From assembly GCA_023251415.1 (NCBI GenBank), contig JAHEYX010000207.1, positions 1 through 5,884 on the forward strand: a stretch of DNA of 5,884 nucleotides, written 5' to 3'. Position 1 is the first letter of the stretch, and the number at the start of each line of letters is the position of its first letter. Source of the stretch: Chitinophagales bacterium. Its GTDB lineage: Bacteria > Bacteroidota > Bacteroidia > Chitinophagales > CAIODY01. The notes under the pieces are model-generated. The model made no database searches. It saw only the letters and a list, made by a program, of their open reading frames with translations, and was not told the DNA's origin. This document shows, in pieces, positions 1 to 5,884 of this stretch. The position numbers were made by a program, and so were the translations under genes.

Positions 1-761
1 TTACGGCCAATCCCATTCTGCACTTGTATAGTGTGATTCTTAAAATGCTGTTGTATACCAATGAAGACAGCCATTATGAAAAAGTAAAACACCTATTGGT
101 CCAAAAAAACTTGCAAGACCAAGCGGTTAAAAAAGAAGCTTATTTGTATTTAATAAATCATTGCATACGCCAAGTGAATAAAGGATTTACACCTTACAAC
201 CACGAATTGTTTTCGATTTATCAATACACCTTAAAACAACAATTAATTGCCGCTCCTGATTATATTAGTCCTTGGGATTTTAAAAACATCGTAACGGCAG
301 CCTTGCATGTAAAAGAACTTAAATGGACCGAGAAGTTTATAAAAGAGTACGGACGCTTATTGCCATTGCACGAACAAGCCAATGCCATTACTTACAATTT
401 GGCTAAAGTGTTTTTCATGCGCAAAGAATACAGTCGCTGCTTGCAACAATTGCAGCAAATTGAATACAGTGATCCATTTTATCAATTAGGAGCAAAACTC
501 ACTCAAGCAAAAAGTTTGTATGAATTGGATGAATTCGACACCCTTGGCGATTTATTGATTAGTTTTAAAAAACTAATTCGTCAAAAAAAATTATTATCAA
601 ACGAACACCGGGTTACCTACGTTAATTTTATACACTACTTACAATTAATTTGCAAAGCAACTCCTGCAAAAAATGCGAAACGTATTTTAAGCAACTTGCA
701 ACAACAAACTGAAATAGTGGATAAAGCCTGGTTGGAAGAAAAATTACTCGAATTGATTTAG
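1..761 (+). CDS. C-terminal part of an all-helical TPR-like protein of unknown function (5' end outside window)
   Basis: The reading frame is open from base 3 to the left edge, so the TTG at 24 is not a convincing start and the gene begins upstream. About 252 residues are visible, ending in TAG at 759-761. The protein is rich in Leu, Gln, Lys and Tyr and looks wholly alpha-helical, with no signal peptide or membrane segment in the visible part. Two helix-turn-helix units around visible residues 127-157 (core NLAKVFFMRKEYSRCLQQL) and 162-192 resemble TPR repeats, which usually mediate protein-protein contacts. No catalytic motif is seen. I do not recognise a named family; proteins of this general kind are common Bacteroidota hypotheticals. 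It converges on the MBOAT gene with a 4-base overlap of the two 3' ends, so it is not part of that operon. The coding call is strong; the TPR reading is inference. Confidence 0.85.
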   Translation, partial: TANPILHLYSVILKMLLYTNEDSHYEKVKHLLVQKNLQDQAVKKEAYLYLINHCIRQVNKGFTPYNHELFSIYQYTLKQQLIAAPDYISPWDFKNIVTAALHVKELKWTEKFIKEYGRLLPLHEQANAITYNLAKVFFMRKEYSRCLQQLQQIEYSDPFYQLGAKLTQAKSLYELDEFDTLGDLLISFKKLIRQKKLLSNEHRVTYVNFIHYLQLICKATPAKNAKRILSNLQQQTEIVDKAWLEEKLLELI

Positions 762-2215
762 AACTGAAAATAAATAAAGGGAAGGATATCGCTTCCTTTT
801 ACTTGAATCACCATCCAAATTACAATAAAAATTAAAAAAGCTTGAACGGCTAGATTTGTTTTTGCAATACGGTTAATGGTCATCTCTTCTAACCATTTTG
901 GATACAAATGACTTATGAACCCAAAAGCGATTAATACAGCAACCAGCGGATAAGCTAAGGCAAATGCTTTAATTAGTTCGAATTGAATTCCTGAACCGAT
1001 TTGCGTGATAACGGCTAGTGCAGTTTTAAAATCGGGGGAGCGGAAGAATATCCAACAAAAGGCTACAAAGTGAAAGGTAATAAACACGCCTGCAATTCGA
1101 ATCCATTTAGCATCAGGTATTTTAAAAAAATCGTTTTTCAACTTATCGAGCGCTAATGCCCCGCCGTGCAATGCACCCCAGAGAATAAAATTCCAAGATG
1201 CACCGTGCCATAATCCGCCTAACAACATGGTAATAGCTAAATTTATATACTGCCTCCATTTGCCTTTACGATTGCCTCCCAATGGAATGTATAAATAATC
1301 GCGCAACCAACTGCTTAATGAAATATGCCAACGACGCCAAAACGCTGTAATAGTGCTGCTTTGATAGGGCATATCGAAATTTATTCCCAAACGATAACCC
1401 AATAACAATGCAATGCCGATAGCCATATCGCTGTATCCGCTGAAGTCGCAATAAATTTGAATAGCATAACCGTACACCCCCAACAAGTTTTCAGTGCCAC
1501 TGTATAATAGCGGATTATCAAAAATGCGATCGACAAAATTGACAGAAATAAAATCACTGATTACAGCCTTCTTAAATAAACCGGTCATGATTAAAAAAAC
1601 GGCTTGAGCAATATCACGTTTCGACAATTGAATATCCAAACCAATTTGCGGTAAAAAATCCTTCGCACGAACAATAGGTCCTGCCACTAAATGCGGAAAG
1701 AACGTGATGTAAAATCCGAAATCTAAAATACTTTCCGCCGGCTTTAATTGGTTGCGATAAACATCAATCGTATAACTTAAAACTTGAAAGGTATAGAACG
1801 AAATACCAACCGGTAATATAATTTTATACAAACTGAAATGCGCATTGGCAGCGTCATTCAATATGGAAATGAAAAAATTAGTGTACTTAAAATATGCCAA
1901 CAAACCCAAATTAATTACCAAACTAACAATCAATAAAAATGTTTTAATGCGCTTGGTCTTTGCCGTGTAAATCCATTGGGCCAAGTTAAAATCTACTACA
2001 GTAGAAATCAACAATAACATAAAAAACAAACCGCCAGATTTGTAATAAAAGAAAATGGAAAACAGCGTTAAATAAAGCACCCTGCTTTGTTTACGCAGGT
2101 ACACGAATTGATAAAAAAAGATTAATACCAGGAAGTAATACAGAAACAATGCGGTATTAAACAGCAATGGTTCTTTTGGTAAATAGGTTAAATAATTTCT
2201 AACTAGTTCAAACAT
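758..2215 (-). CDS. MBOAT family O-acyltransferase (AlgI/PatA-like)
   Basis: A 485-residue polytopic inner-membrane protein, the usual length for AlgI-type MBOAT proteins. Hydrophobic segments run through most of it. Family landmarks are PVGISFYTFQ (135-144), HLVAGPIVRA (175-184), CDFSGYSDMAIG (256-267), FWRRWHISLSSWLRDYLYIP (292-311), GGLWHGASW (333-341, with the conserved catalytic His337) and WGALHGG (346-352, His350). In characterised relatives these proteins pass an acetyl group from a cytoplasmic donor across the membrane for O-acetylation of alginate, peptidoglycan or other glycans, with an SGNH partner completing the transfer. Here two SGNH genes lie directly upstream on the same strand. 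The start ATG is 5 bases after the stop of the preceding gene, with no clear Shine-Dalgarno, so coupled translation is likely. The acceptor glycan is not indicated, so algI or patA would be over-specific. Family assignment is secure; the acetyl donor and substrate are inferred. Confidence 0.96.
   Translation of the reverse strand: MFELVRNYLTYLPKEPLLFNTALFLYYFLVLIFFYQFVYLRKQSRVLYLTLFSIFFYYKSGGLFFMLLLISTVVDFNLAQWIYTAKTKRIKTFLLIVSLVINLGLLAYFKYTNFFISILNDAANAHFSLYKIILPVGISFYTFQVLSYTIDVYRNQLKPAESILDFGFYITFFPHLVAGPIVRAKDFLPQIGLDIQLSKRDIAQAVFLIMTGLFKKAVISDFISVNFVDRIFDNPLLYSGTENLLGVYGYAIQIYCDFSGYSDMAIGIALLLGYRLGINFDMPYQSSTITAFWRRWHISLSSWLRDYLYIPLGGNRKGKWRQYINLAITMLLGGLWHGASWNFILWGALHGGALALDKLKNDFFKIPDAKWIRIAGVFITFHFVAFCWIFFRSPDFKTALAVITQIGSGIQFELIKAFALAYPLVAVLIAFGFISHLYPKWLEEMTINRIAKTNLAVQAFLIFIVIWMVIQVKGSDILPFIYFQF
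776..800. terminator. Candidate bidirectional intrinsic terminator between converging genes
   Basis: AAAGGGAAG (776-784) pairs with CTTCCTTTT (792-800) around a 7-base loop, giving a 9-bp stem with one G-U pair on the plus strand. Read on the minus strand, the stem is followed by the T-rich run ATTTATTTT, which suits a terminator for the MBOAT operon. Read on the plus strand, it begins 15 bases after the stop of the helical-protein gene and its right arm ends in TTTT. It lies within the last codons of the MBOAT gene (KGSDILPF region), so the coding sequence constrains it and the match may be partly chance. Confidence 0.45.
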
Positions 2216-2220
2216 GAAAC

Positions 2221-3489
2221 TTAATGCGATTGATAATTCAAATAACTTTCCATTAAAGCGCGATAAAGCAACTGACCTTGTACTTCGTATCCTTTGGATA
2301 ATAAATGCACCAAATCGGCATTACCATAACCCAGTCTTTTCCATTTCAGTGCACTGCCGTATCCGCCCATTACTTTATAAAAATTCCAAAAAGCACAATG
2401 TTGTTCTTGACACAATTGCCATTCCACTGCAGCTACTTTTGCGGTATTGGCATTTTTGTATTTGCGCATCAAATAACTATCCGGAGGCGCTGTAAGCAAA
2501 ATACTTGTGGTAGGAAAAGTTGCTTGTAAATGCGCAATAAAACTTGCGGCATCTTCACGTAAAGCAGTTTCATCAAAATGAAGTCCGATAGCTTCATTCG
2601 TTCCTAAAGAGACAATCACCAAATCGGGTTTTAACGCTTCTAATTGTGTAAAGAAATATTCTGCCTGATTATAATGTGTGAATTGTGCACCGTTAACCCC
2701 AATCATATTGTATTCAACGCCATGAGCTTTGGTATCTTGCAAATACAAACCGTACAAGTTAAATGCTTCTTCGCTGCTTGAATCTGTTTTAGAGATGTTT
2801 AAACGAAAGGTGTCAATTGGAAAATTGATTGTGTAGGTTGAAGCAAAAGGATTGCGACCCGACTGCAGTTGAAACGGACAAACATATTGGGCATTCGTTA
2901 CATCATAAACTTCCGGTTGTATAGTGTATGCAGCTGACTTATCACTAAAAATAGTTATGCGATTAAATCGATTGGTTTGATCTTTCTGAGAAAGGTAAAA
3001 ATCAATTTGCGCAGCTTGTGAGGTTTGCAAGGTTATACCTGAAATACCTATCGGTATTGGTATTCCGGGAAATACACAACGTTTACTTTTCCATTCACAG
3101 GCACAACTGTTTACATCTTTTATATCAAAAGGACCATTGGTTTTAGCTGTACGATAAGGGAAATACAAACCACGTCCACCATTACCAAATTGTTGCTGAA
3201 ATTGCCTACGCATCGAACCGGTAAAATTATCGGCTTGAATGTGAGAATCACCAATATGCAAAATCACTAATCGCTTGCGTTTTCCGGATCGCAGTTCATC
3301 TAATTTCTTATAAAAATTGCGCAGCACAGTGTCGTTTTCTATAAAATTCGCTTGCTTATTGATAAAAGTATACGGCAATTCCGGAACCATAATAACTGCA
3401 GATTGACGGAGTGAATCTTGTGCGGCCAGCGGCTTTGCAGCAAGCATTGCAAGTACAAAAAACAAGAGTAACGCGCATCTTTTTTTCAT
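2221..3489 (-). CDS. Secreted SGNH/GDSL hydrolase-like protein, probable glycan O-acetyltransferase or esterase
   Basis: I chose the ATG at 3487-3489 (422 residues) because it begins a good signal peptide: MKKR, a hydrophobic core, then KPLAAQDS with likely cleavage near residue 23. The longer reading from 3549 would put 20 polar residues ahead of it and overlap the upstream gene by 47 bases. SGNH blocks are visible: HIGDSHIQ with nucleophile Ser82, IGVNGA at 263-268 (block II Gly), SLGTNE at 294-299 with Asn298, and ADLVH with Asp392 and His395. About 150 residues between blocks I and II look beta-rich and may be an inserted carbohydrate-binding-type domain. Six cysteines (129, 131, 138, 204, 360, 365) could form disulfides after export. 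It shares FWN-x-Y-x-VMGG and overall order with the upstream gene, so the two are paralogues. It lies 13 bases after that gene and 5 bases before the MBOAT gene. Transferase versus esterase cannot be told from the sequence. Confidence 0.92.
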   Translation of the reverse strand: MKKRCALLLFFVLAMLAAKPLAAQDSLRQSAVIMVPELPYTFINKQANFIENDTVLRNFYKKLDELRSGKRKRLVILHIGDSHIQADNFTGSMRRQFQQQFGNGGRGLYFPYRTAKTNGPFDIKDVNSCACEWKSKRCVFPGIPIPIGISGITLQTSQAAQIDFYLSQKDQTNRFNRITIFSDKSAAYTIQPEVYDVTNAQYVCPFQLQSGRNPFASTYTINFPIDTFRLNISKTDSSSEEAFNLYGLYLQDTKAHGVEYNMIGVNGAQFTHYNQAEYFFTQLEALKPDLVIVSLGTNEAIGLHFDETALREDAASFIAHLQATFPTTSILLTAPPDSYLMRKYKNANTAKVAAVEWQLCQEQHCAFWNFYKVMGGYGSALKWKRLGYGNADLVHLLSKGYEVQGQLLYRALMESYLNYQSH

Positions 3490-3502
3490 GATAATTGTTT
3501 GT

Positions 3503-4867
3503 TTACAGATGCAGTTTTTGTTTACGTACTTCAAATAATAGCGCATCAAAGAGCTTTTCTCCCATTACGGCGCCGCCATTGGAATTGATATGTGTATAGT
3601 CCTTATTGGCTAATGCCGGTTTTTGATTGACCCAATGAATCATACTGCTATCACCACCCATTACCTCATACATGTTCCAAAACACCAAGTGTTCTTTTTG
3701 TGCAATGTTTCGTTGTATTTCAATAAATGGCAATACTTGTTCCAGCGTAGCATAAACCCCATCTTTGCGTATCGAACGATCACCAATGGATAATTCCAAT
3801 ACCGCCGCTTTTGAATAAACCTGTTTCATGCGTTGAATTGCTCTTGGAAATGAAGTTTCATACCATTCAAAACTTTTAGTTTCAGGCGTAACTACATTTA
3901 ACCCATATTCCAAAATCAATAAATCGTAAGGGTGTTTGTTAGCCCATTGATAAAGCAAGGAATCAGGTCTTAAACTGCCCATGGCTACTCCGCTTGAGCC
4001 ACGTAAGCCAAAATTATCGAGATAAACTCCATTGCCATTTTCAAAATTTAAACCATACACGTATGCTGTTGTAGAACCGGTAAACGTTACTTTAATTTTA
4101 TGGAAAGCCGTCGTACTTCCAATAGGAATTACTTGTAAACTGGATGAAGCCGCTACAGCAATTGTTTGTTCGCTTTTATCATCAATTAATACCGTTAAGG
4201 TTAATGGTTGGTTATTGGTTAAAACAAATAATTGTACTTCGGTAAAGAAGTTCAAATGCGGTCGATTAACAGCACTGAAACTTACCCATGAACCATCTTG
4301 CGGAATAAATGCTTCCCCGCCAATTCCTAAAGGCAACTTACATTCTTGTTGCTTTAAAATACTGACCGTTTGCCAATTGCCTGAATTAAGCGTGTAAATG
4401 GTTTGTCTGAAATTTCCGGTAACAGAAGTAATTGGAACAAAGCCTATTCCATCACCACCAAATTGATCTTGCAATTTAGTACGTAAATCTTGCAGTAAAA
4501 TATCACCTTCCACCATGGAGTCGCCAAACCAAGCGATGTGCACTTTCTGCGTTGGCTTTTTGTCGAGCTTTAACTTATCACAGAACTGTTGAAAGAGGGG
4601 CGTTTCCGTTTCATTAAAATTTTCGAATGCAATTCCGGTATAATGCAAAGAGTCAGCAGCAGTTTTGCCCTTGTGTTGTAGGTGAACTTTTTTGCGAGGA
4701 GTTTTCTTTTTCGTTTTTTTAAAATCGCTAAAAAAATCAACCGGTTTAAATTGATGACCAAATAATACAAAGGAGCTAGGTAAAAAACTTGCCGTTATAC
4801 AATAGACGAACACCACTAAAACGAGCCAGAACGGGCGGTAAATTCTCATACCATTACTTGCTGACAT
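3503..4867 (-). CDS. Membrane-anchored SGNH/GDSL hydrolase-like protein, probable O-acetylation partner of the MBOAT protein
   Basis: First gene of the cluster, 454 residues from ATG 4865-4867; an alternative ATG at 4847-4849 removes six residues. Residues about 13-36 form one hydrophobic segment with no convincing cleavage site, suggesting a signal anchor with the catalytic part in the periplasm. A lysine/arginine-rich stretch follows (about 50-68). SGNH blocks: WFGDSMVEGD with nucleophile Ser117, FGLRGSSG at 286-293 (block II), LEYGLNV with Asn324, and KDYTHINSNGG with Asp423 and His426. Residues about 150-280 are Ser/Thr/Val-rich and beta-like, probably an inserted sandwich domain between blocks I and II. 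The motif FWNMYEVMGG (396-405) recurs as FWNFYKVMGG in the next gene. In known systems SGNH partners (AlgX, AlgJ, PatB) move acetyl from the MBOAT protein to the glycan; Ape-type members remove it. The family is well supported; the role is inferred from context. Confidence 0.92.
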   Translation of the reverse strand: MSASNGMRIYRPFWLVLVVFVYCITASFLPSSFVLFGHQFKPVDFFSDFKKTKKKTPRKKVHLQHKGKTAADSLHYTGIAFENFNETETPLFQQFCDKLKLDKKPTQKVHIAWFGDSMVEGDILLQDLRTKLQDQFGGDGIGFVPITSVTGNFRQTIYTLNSGNWQTVSILKQQECKLPLGIGGEAFIPQDGSWVSFSAVNRPHLNFFTEVQLFVLTNNQPLTLTVLIDDKSEQTIAVAASSSLQVIPIGSTTAFHKIKVTFTGSTTAYVYGLNFENGNGVYLDNFGLRGSSGVAMGSLRPDSLLYQWANKHPYDLLILEYGLNVVTPETKSFEWYETSFPRAIQRMKQVYSKAAVLELSIGDRSIRKDGVYATLEQVLPFIEIQRNIAQKEHLVFWNMYEVMGGDSSMIHWVNQKPALANKDYTHINSNGGAVMGEKLFDALLFEVRKQKLHL

Positions 4868-4896
4868 ATCCGAAAAACTGTTGGAAAATAAAAAGT

Positions 4897-4927
4897 GAAA
4901 GATAAGCGAATACGCTGTAATTGTAAA
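4897..4927 (-). promoter_or_regulatory. Weak Bacteroidota-type promoter candidate for the SGNH-SGNH-MBOAT cluster
   Basis: On the minus strand TATCTTTC (4904-4897) differs by one base from the Bacteroidota -7 consensus TAnnTTTG. It is preceded, 19 bases beyond the TTTA, by TTTAC (4927-4923), a poor match to the -33 TTTG/TTG element. Transcription would begin near 4890, leaving a leader of about 20-25 bases before the ATG at 4867. Position is sensible; the matches are loose and such AT-rich sequence yields chance hits. Confidence 0.3.
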
Positions 4928-4934
4928 TGCAGTT

Positions 4935-4946
4935 TCACATTTGTGA
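4935..4946. repeat. Short palindrome TCACA-TT-TGTGA, possible operator
   Basis: Two perfect 5-base arms separated by two bases, about eight bases upstream of the candidate -33 element of the SGNH-SGNH-MBOAT cluster. The placement would suit an activator or repressor site. The half-sites resemble CRP/FNR-family half-sites (TGTGA/TCACA), but in inverted order and with much shorter spacing, so no regulator can be named. Confidence 0.3.
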
Positions 4947-4980
4947 TTGATTTATATCCGAAGGCAATAACCCGTTAATG

Positions 4981-4998
4981 TTAATAGTACACTATTAA
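4981..4998. repeat. 18-base palindrome TTAATAGT-AC-ACTATTAA in the intergenic gap
   Basis: Perfect 8-base inverted arms around a 2-base centre, 20 bases past the stop of the small cysteine-rich gene and about 115 bases upstream of the SGNH cluster start. As RNA it would be a weak AU hairpin with no T-run after it, so it is a poor terminator. A dimeric regulator site is equally possible. It is the most symmetrical element in the only notable gene-free gap (4868-5017); the rest of that gap holds the promoter candidate, the shorter palindrome and nothing else I can identify. Confidence 0.4.
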
Positions 4999-5017
4999 GG
5001 GCAGCACTAGCAGCGCA

Positions 5018-5197
5018 TCAAGTTGTTGTGCCGGAATCATCCCACAATTTTTTGACCGGCTTCTTTTTTTTATACGGACAATGCTTGCATCCCGAATCAC
5101 AGCAGTAGCCTCTTTTTAACAAATGTTTTTCGGTAAATACCATTAAACCTTTTTCGTTAAAATAGTAATCCTCCCCTTCTTTTAAATCGGCTTTCAT
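5018..5197 (-). CDS. Small cysteine-rich DUF5522-like protein
   Basis: A 59-codon gene reading ATG at 5195-5197 to TGA at 5018-5020. Its start overlaps the purB stop as ATGA (5194-5197), so it is probably translated by coupling from purB. The protein opens MKADLKEGEDYYFNEKGLMV, then FTEKHLLKRG, followed by YCCDSGCKHCPY (31-42) and a lysine-rich tail (43-50). Cys32, Cys33, Cys37 and Cys40 form a CC-x3-C-x2-C-P-Y cluster that could bind zinc or an iron-sulfur centre, or be redox active. The HLLKRGxCC...C.HCPY pattern matches my recollection of DUF5522, a small family in Bacteroidota with a related segment in a eukaryotic protein (human C1orf53). Function is unknown. No membrane segment or signal peptide is visible, so it is presumably cytoplasmic. 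The coding call rests on the ATGA overlap and the intact motif; the family name is from memory. Confidence 0.88.
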   Translation of the reverse strand: MKADLKEGEDYYFNEKGLMVFTEKHLLKRGYCCDSGCKHCPYKKKKPVKKLWDDSGTTT

Positions 5198-5884
5198 TTG
5201 ATAGCAGGTATAATGCCGGTATAAGTTGCCGGTGTAATGGCTTTTAATTCTGCTTTAAGGGCAGCATCAATAGCCAGTTCATCAATAAAATGATGCATAA
5301 TGCTTTCATCCATTCGAGCAGCTCCGCGTGTCAATGCCTTTAAGGCTTCATACGGATTCGGATAATTTTCACGACGCAATATGGTTTGAATTGCTTCAGC
5401 TACCACCATCCAATTATCGGTTAAATCTTGCGCTACTTTTGCTTCATTCAACACAATTTTACTTAAGCCTCTTTCCATAGCGTTTAGACTTATCAATACG
5501 TGCGCAAAAGGTACTCCTATATTGCGTAATACAGTAGAATCGGTTAAGTCGCGCTGTAAACGAGAGATGGGTAGTTTAGTGGCTAAATGCTCAAATATAG
5601 CATTGGCGATTCCAAAATTGCCTTCAGCATTTTCAAAATCAATAGGATTAACTTTATGTGGCATGGCGCTACTTCCAACTTCATCTTTCTTCACCGTTTG
5701 TTTGAAATAATCCATAGAAATGTATTGCCAAATATCTCTGCATGCATCCATTAATAAGGTGTCAATACGCTTACAAGCATCCAATAAAGCGGCTAAATTA
5801 TCGTAGTGTTCAATTTGAGTGGTAAACTGTTGACGACTTAAACCCAATTGTTTTTCACAAAATTGATTGGCAAAGGCTATCCAA
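5194..5884 (-). CDS. purB: Adenylosuccinate lyase, C-terminal half (5' end outside window)
   Basis: The frame is open to the right edge, giving 229 visible residues of an enzyme normally about 450 long; the TTG at 5845-5847 is internal, not a start. PurB removes fumarate from SAICAR and from adenylosuccinate, in IMP and AMP synthesis respectively, in the cytoplasm. The fumarase/aspartase-superfamily signature GSSAMPHKVNP is at visible residues 70-80 (bases 5644-5676), the flexible loop that carries the catalytic serine. RDLTDSTVLRNIG, NWMVVAEAIQTILRR, PYEALKALTRG and the C-terminal TPATYTGIIP match the E. coli-type PurB subfamily as I know it, rather than the shorter Bacillus type. The gene ends in TGA at 5194-5196, overlapping the start of the small cysteine-rich gene by four bases, so both are likely on one transcript. 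No disruption is visible in the part present. Confidence 0.96.
   Translation of the reverse strand, partial: WIAFANQFCEKQLGLSRQQFTTQIEHYDNLAALLDACKRIDTLLMDACRDIWQYISMDYFKQTVKKDEVGSSAMPHKVNPIDFENAEGNFGIANAIFEHLATKLPISRLQRDLTDSTVLRNIGVPFAHVLISLNAMERGLSKIVLNEAKVAQDLTDNWMVVAEAIQTILRRENYPNPYEALKALTRGAARMDESIMHHFIDELAIDAALKAELKAITPATYTGIIPAIK

Noticed and set aside
1266..1451. 61-codon minus-strand frame within the MBOAT gene
   Set aside because: It is an out-of-frame reading of the conserved CDFSGYSDMAIG to RDYLYIPLGG region, which must be kept in the MBOAT frame.
2214..2529. Plus-strand open frames opposite the end of the secreted SGNH gene and the start of the MBOAT gene
   Set aside because: They are antisense to well-supported coding sequence, encode low-complexity residues with no recognisable motif, and have no promoter or start context.
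3490..3549. Longer N-terminus for the secreted SGNH protein from ATG at 3547-3549
   Set aside because: It would place 20 polar residues before a good signal peptide and overlap the upstream gene by 47 bases; the start at 3489 is better.
4032..4397. 121-codon plus-strand open frame inside the anchored SGNH gene
   Set aside because: It lies antisense to the beta-rich insert of an SGNH protein whose reading frame is continuous and motif-bearing; the product resembles no family.
4570..4770. 66-codon minus-strand frame within the start of the anchored SGNH gene
   Set aside because: Out-of-frame reading of the Lys-rich linker region; Lys-rich output reflects A-rich DNA.
758..4867. Mobile element or phage origin for the O-acetylation cluster
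   Set aside because: No transposase, integrase, terminal inverted repeats or target duplications are visible, and composition by eye matches the flanking genes.
4868..5017. Riboswitch, tRNA or CRISPR repeats in the intergenic gap
   Set aside because: No cloverleaf, no conserved riboswitch core and no direct repeat series could be seen; only the two short palindromes and the promoter candidate stand out.
5522..5710. 62-codon plus-strand frame opposite purB
   Set aside because: Antisense to the PurB signature region, which is unambiguously coding on the other strand.

Overview
The window looks like a piece of a Bacteroidota chromosome (Flavobacteriia/Chitinophagia-like). It is AT-rich, start codons are preceded by A/T-rich leaders without clear Shine-Dalgarno sequences, the MBOAT protein ends in a C-terminus (FIYFQF) that I associate with Bacteroidota AlgI-like proteins, and a small DUF5522-like gene follows purB. 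The exact genus cannot be read from the sequence.

Layout. At the left edge a plus-strand gene, cut by the window, encodes the C-terminal part of an all-helical, TPR-like protein of unknown function. It converges on a minus-strand three-gene cluster with a 4-base tail-to-tail overlap. A hairpin just past its stop, inside the last codons of the opposing gene, could end transcription from both sides. The cluster is read right to left: a membrane-anchored SGNH hydrolase-like protein, a secreted SGNH hydrolase-like paralogue, and an AlgI/PatA-type MBOAT O-acyltransferase. Its gaps are 13 and 5 bases, so it is very likely one operon. A gene-free gap of about 150 bases upstream holds a weak Bacteroidota-type promoter candidate and two short palindromes. 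To the right, also on the minus strand, lie the C-terminal half of purB (adenylosuccinate lyase, cut by the right edge) and a 59-codon cysteine-rich gene that shares an ATGA stop/start overlap with purB.

How the genes work together. The MBOAT protein has the membrane-embedded histidines expected for moving an acyl group across the inner membrane. The two SGNH proteins both keep Ser, Asn, Asp and His blocks and are predicted to act outside the cytoplasm. The arrangement resembles PatA/PatB (peptidoglycan) and AlgI/AlgJ/AlgX (alginate) O-acetylation, so the most economical reading is an O-acetylation machine for an envelope or exported glycan. The acceptor is unknown because no glycan-synthesis gene is in the window. 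The unusual part is the pair of diverged SGNH paralogues, which could split transferase and esterase roles. purB and the small gene are housekeeping neighbours with no visible functional link to the cluster.
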